The position numbers and the translations under genes are program-made. A stretch of 6,480 nucleotides of DNA. Origin: Deltaproteobacteria bacterium (GTDB lineage: Bacteria > Myxococcota > Myxococcia > Myxococcales > Myxococcaceae). Positions 5,149 to 6,480 of the stretch are shown here, in pieces. The first letter of the stretch is position 1. Each line of letters begins with the position of its first letter. Where the stretch lies: positions 1-6,480 of the forward strand of contig VGRA01000151.1 in the NCBI GenBank assembly GCA_016875515.1, written 5' to 3'. Below the pieces are notes generated by a model. That model had not been told where the DNA came from and made no database searches. It worked only from the letters and a program-made list of their open reading frames with translations.

Positions 5149-6480
5149 TTAGAGGATGTACTTGCTCAGGTCCTCGTCCTTGACCAACTCGGCCAGCCTG
5201 GTGCGGACGTAGCCGGCGTCCACCTGCACGTCGCGCTTATCGGCCGGCAGATCAGACGCGGAGAAGGAGATGTCGTCCAGCACGCGCTCCAGCACGGTGT
5301 GCAGCCGCCGCGCGCCGATGTTCTGGCTCCGCTCGTTCACGAGCTGGGCCAGCCGCGCCATCTCCTCCAGCGCGTCGTCGGTGAAGTGTAGGCGGACCCC
5401 CTCGGCGGCAAGCAGCGCCTGGTACTGGCGGATGAGCGAGCTCTTTGGTTCGCGCAGGATGCGGACGAGATCCTCGCCCGTCAGCGGATCCAACTCCACC
5501 CGGATGGGGAAGCGCCCCTGGAGCTCCGGGATCAGGTCCGAGGGCTTGCTCACGTGGAACGCCCCGGCGGCGATGAACAGGACGTGATCGGTCTTCACCG
5601 GGCCGTACTTGGTGTTGACGGTGCTGCCCTCGACGATGGGGAGGAGATCCCGCTGGACGCCCTCGCGCGAGACGTCTGGGCTGCCCACCCGGCCCCCCTC
5701 GCGGCCGGCGATCTTGTCGATCTCGTCCAGGAAGACGATGCCGCCTAACTGCGCGCGCGTCACCGCGTCCCGCGTCACGCGATCCATGTCCACCAGGCGC
5801 TGCGCCTCGTCCTCTTCCAGGGCCTTGAGCGCCTCGGGGACGCGCAGCCTCCGGCGGCGGGAGCGCTGTGCCCCGGGCATCTGCTTTAACAGCTCCTGGA
5901 GGTTGGCCCCCATCTCCTCCATCCCCGGGATGACGAAGCCCCGGATGCCCGGCCCGCCGGACTCCTGCAGCTCCACCTCGACTTCCTGGTCATCCAGCGT
6001 CCCGGCGCGAATCTGCGAGCGCAGCTTTTCCCGCTCGGCGGCGCCCATGCTGGGTGCCGCAGGAGGAGGCGGCGGCGGAGCAAAGCCGAACGGACCCCGC
6101 GGTGGCGGCGGGGTGGACGGACCGCGCCCGGACAGCAGCTCCATCAAGCGGTCCTCGGCCAACTCCGCCGCGCGCACGCGGACCTTCTCCAGCTCCTCCG
6201 TTCTCACCAACGAAATGGACGCCTCCACCAGGTCCCGGACAATGGACTCCACGTCCCGCCCCACGTAGCCCACCTCGGTGAACTTGGACGCCTCCACCTT
6301 GATAAACGGCGCCTGCGCCAGCCGTGCCAGCCGGCGGGCGATCTCGGTCTTCCCCACGCCGGTGGGTCCAATGAGGATGATGTTCTTCGGGGTGATGTCC
6401 TCGCGGAGGTCCGCCGGGGCCGCCTGGCGCCGCCAACGGTTCCGCATGGCAATGGCAACGGCGCGCTTGGCCTCCCGCTG
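5149..6480 (-). CDS. hslU: HslU, ATPase subunit of the HslUV protease (N-terminus outside the window)
   Basis: HslU is the AAA+ (Clp/Hsp100) unfoldase that feeds substrates to the HslV peptidase in the cytoplasm. The window holds 443 codons, opening with [17 protein letters not shown]. From family N-termini about 20-26 residues are missing, including the IVGQ segment. Walker A GPTGVGKT is at 6346-6369, the GYVGRD pore loop follows shortly after, and Walker B is FLDEID (5716-5733). [26 protein letters not shown] (arginine finger region) and [15 protein letters not shown] (sensor 2) are all intact. The C-terminal tail EDLSKYIL is the segment that docks into HslV. The I domain carries a Pro-rich stretch (6046-6123: [18 protein letters not shown]) that makes the protein longer than the 443-aa E. 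coli form. hslV would be expected just upstream, beyond the right edge. No terminator separates it from the argD-like gene 46 nt downstream. Confidence 0.96.
   Translation of the reverse strand, partial: QREAKRAVAIAMRNRWRRQAAPADLREDITPKNIILIGPTGVGKTEIARRLARLAQAPFIKVEASKFTEVGYVGRDVESIVRDLVEASISLVRTEELEKVRVRAAELAEDRLMELLSGRGPSTPPPPRGPFGFAPPPPPPAAPSMGAAEREKLRSQIRAGTLDDQEVEVELQESGGPGIRGFVIPGMEEMGANLQELLKQMPGAQRSRRRRLRVPEALKALEEDEAQRLVDMDRVTRDAVTRAQLGGIVFLDEIDKIAGREGGRVGSPDVSREGVQRDLLPIVEGSTVNTKYGPVKTDHVLFIAAGAFHVSKPSDLIPELQGRFPIRVELDPLTGEDLVRILREPKSSLIRQYQALLAAEGVRLHFTDDALEEMARLAQLVNERSQNIGARRLHTVLERVLDDISFSASDLPADKRDVQVDAGYVRTRLAELVKDEDLSKYIL

Noticed and set aside
3306..5183. A 625-codon open frame on the plus strand
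   Set aside because: It lies antisense to the J-like and argD-like genes, both with clear family motifs. Its translation is Arg/Ala/Gly-rich without domain character. Long antisense frames are expected in GC-rich coding DNA.

Overview
The window reads as a GC-rich chromosomal segment of a deltaproteobacterium, most likely a myxobacterium. The codon third positions are strongly G/C, and the short-chain dehydrogenase, the divergent J-like TPR protein and the HslU variant look like myxobacterial proteins. That placement is inferred from protein style, not from a marker gene. No tRNA, rRNA, CRISPR array, prophage or defence system is visible. I did not find a new biological system. The most interesting content is one gene broken by an insertion sequence, where the event can be reconstructed to the base, and a degenerate J domain in a housekeeping neighbourhood.

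Left part, plus strand (1-2931). A complete coaE (dephospho-CoA kinase, last step of coenzyme A synthesis) overlaps by 4 nt the start of an extended short-chain dehydrogenase/reductase (SDR) gene. The SDR gene is a pseudogene. It carries a +1 frameshift near 1250, an apparent loss of about 20 codons, a replaced catalytic Lys, and a 1225-bp IS10-type (IS4 family) element at 1465-2689. The element has 20-bp imperfect terminal inverted repeats starting CTGA and a 9-bp target duplication (8/9 identical). Removing the element and one target copy joins the two SDR pieces in frame. The element's transposase has all of D, D, E and the Y-(2)-R-(3)-E-(6)-K signature, but a TGA has replaced the Trp codon of the ATPLLWKTV motif, so the element is probably dead. 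The transposase start codon lies inside a perfect 8-bp hairpin with a GAAA tetraloop.

Right part, minus strand (2951-6480). Three genes run leftward in a probable operon: hslU (ATPase of the HslUV protease; its N-terminus lies beyond the right edge), a class III aminotransferase of the acetylornithine type (argD-like) 46 nt downstream with a strong Shine-Dalgarno, and 10 nt further on a J-like/TPR protein whose HPD motif has become NLD. The SDR remnant and the J-like gene converge with only 19 nt between their stop codons. Protein quality control, arginine-type aminotransfer and CoA synthesis are all housekeeping functions. The only accessory DNA is the insertion element.
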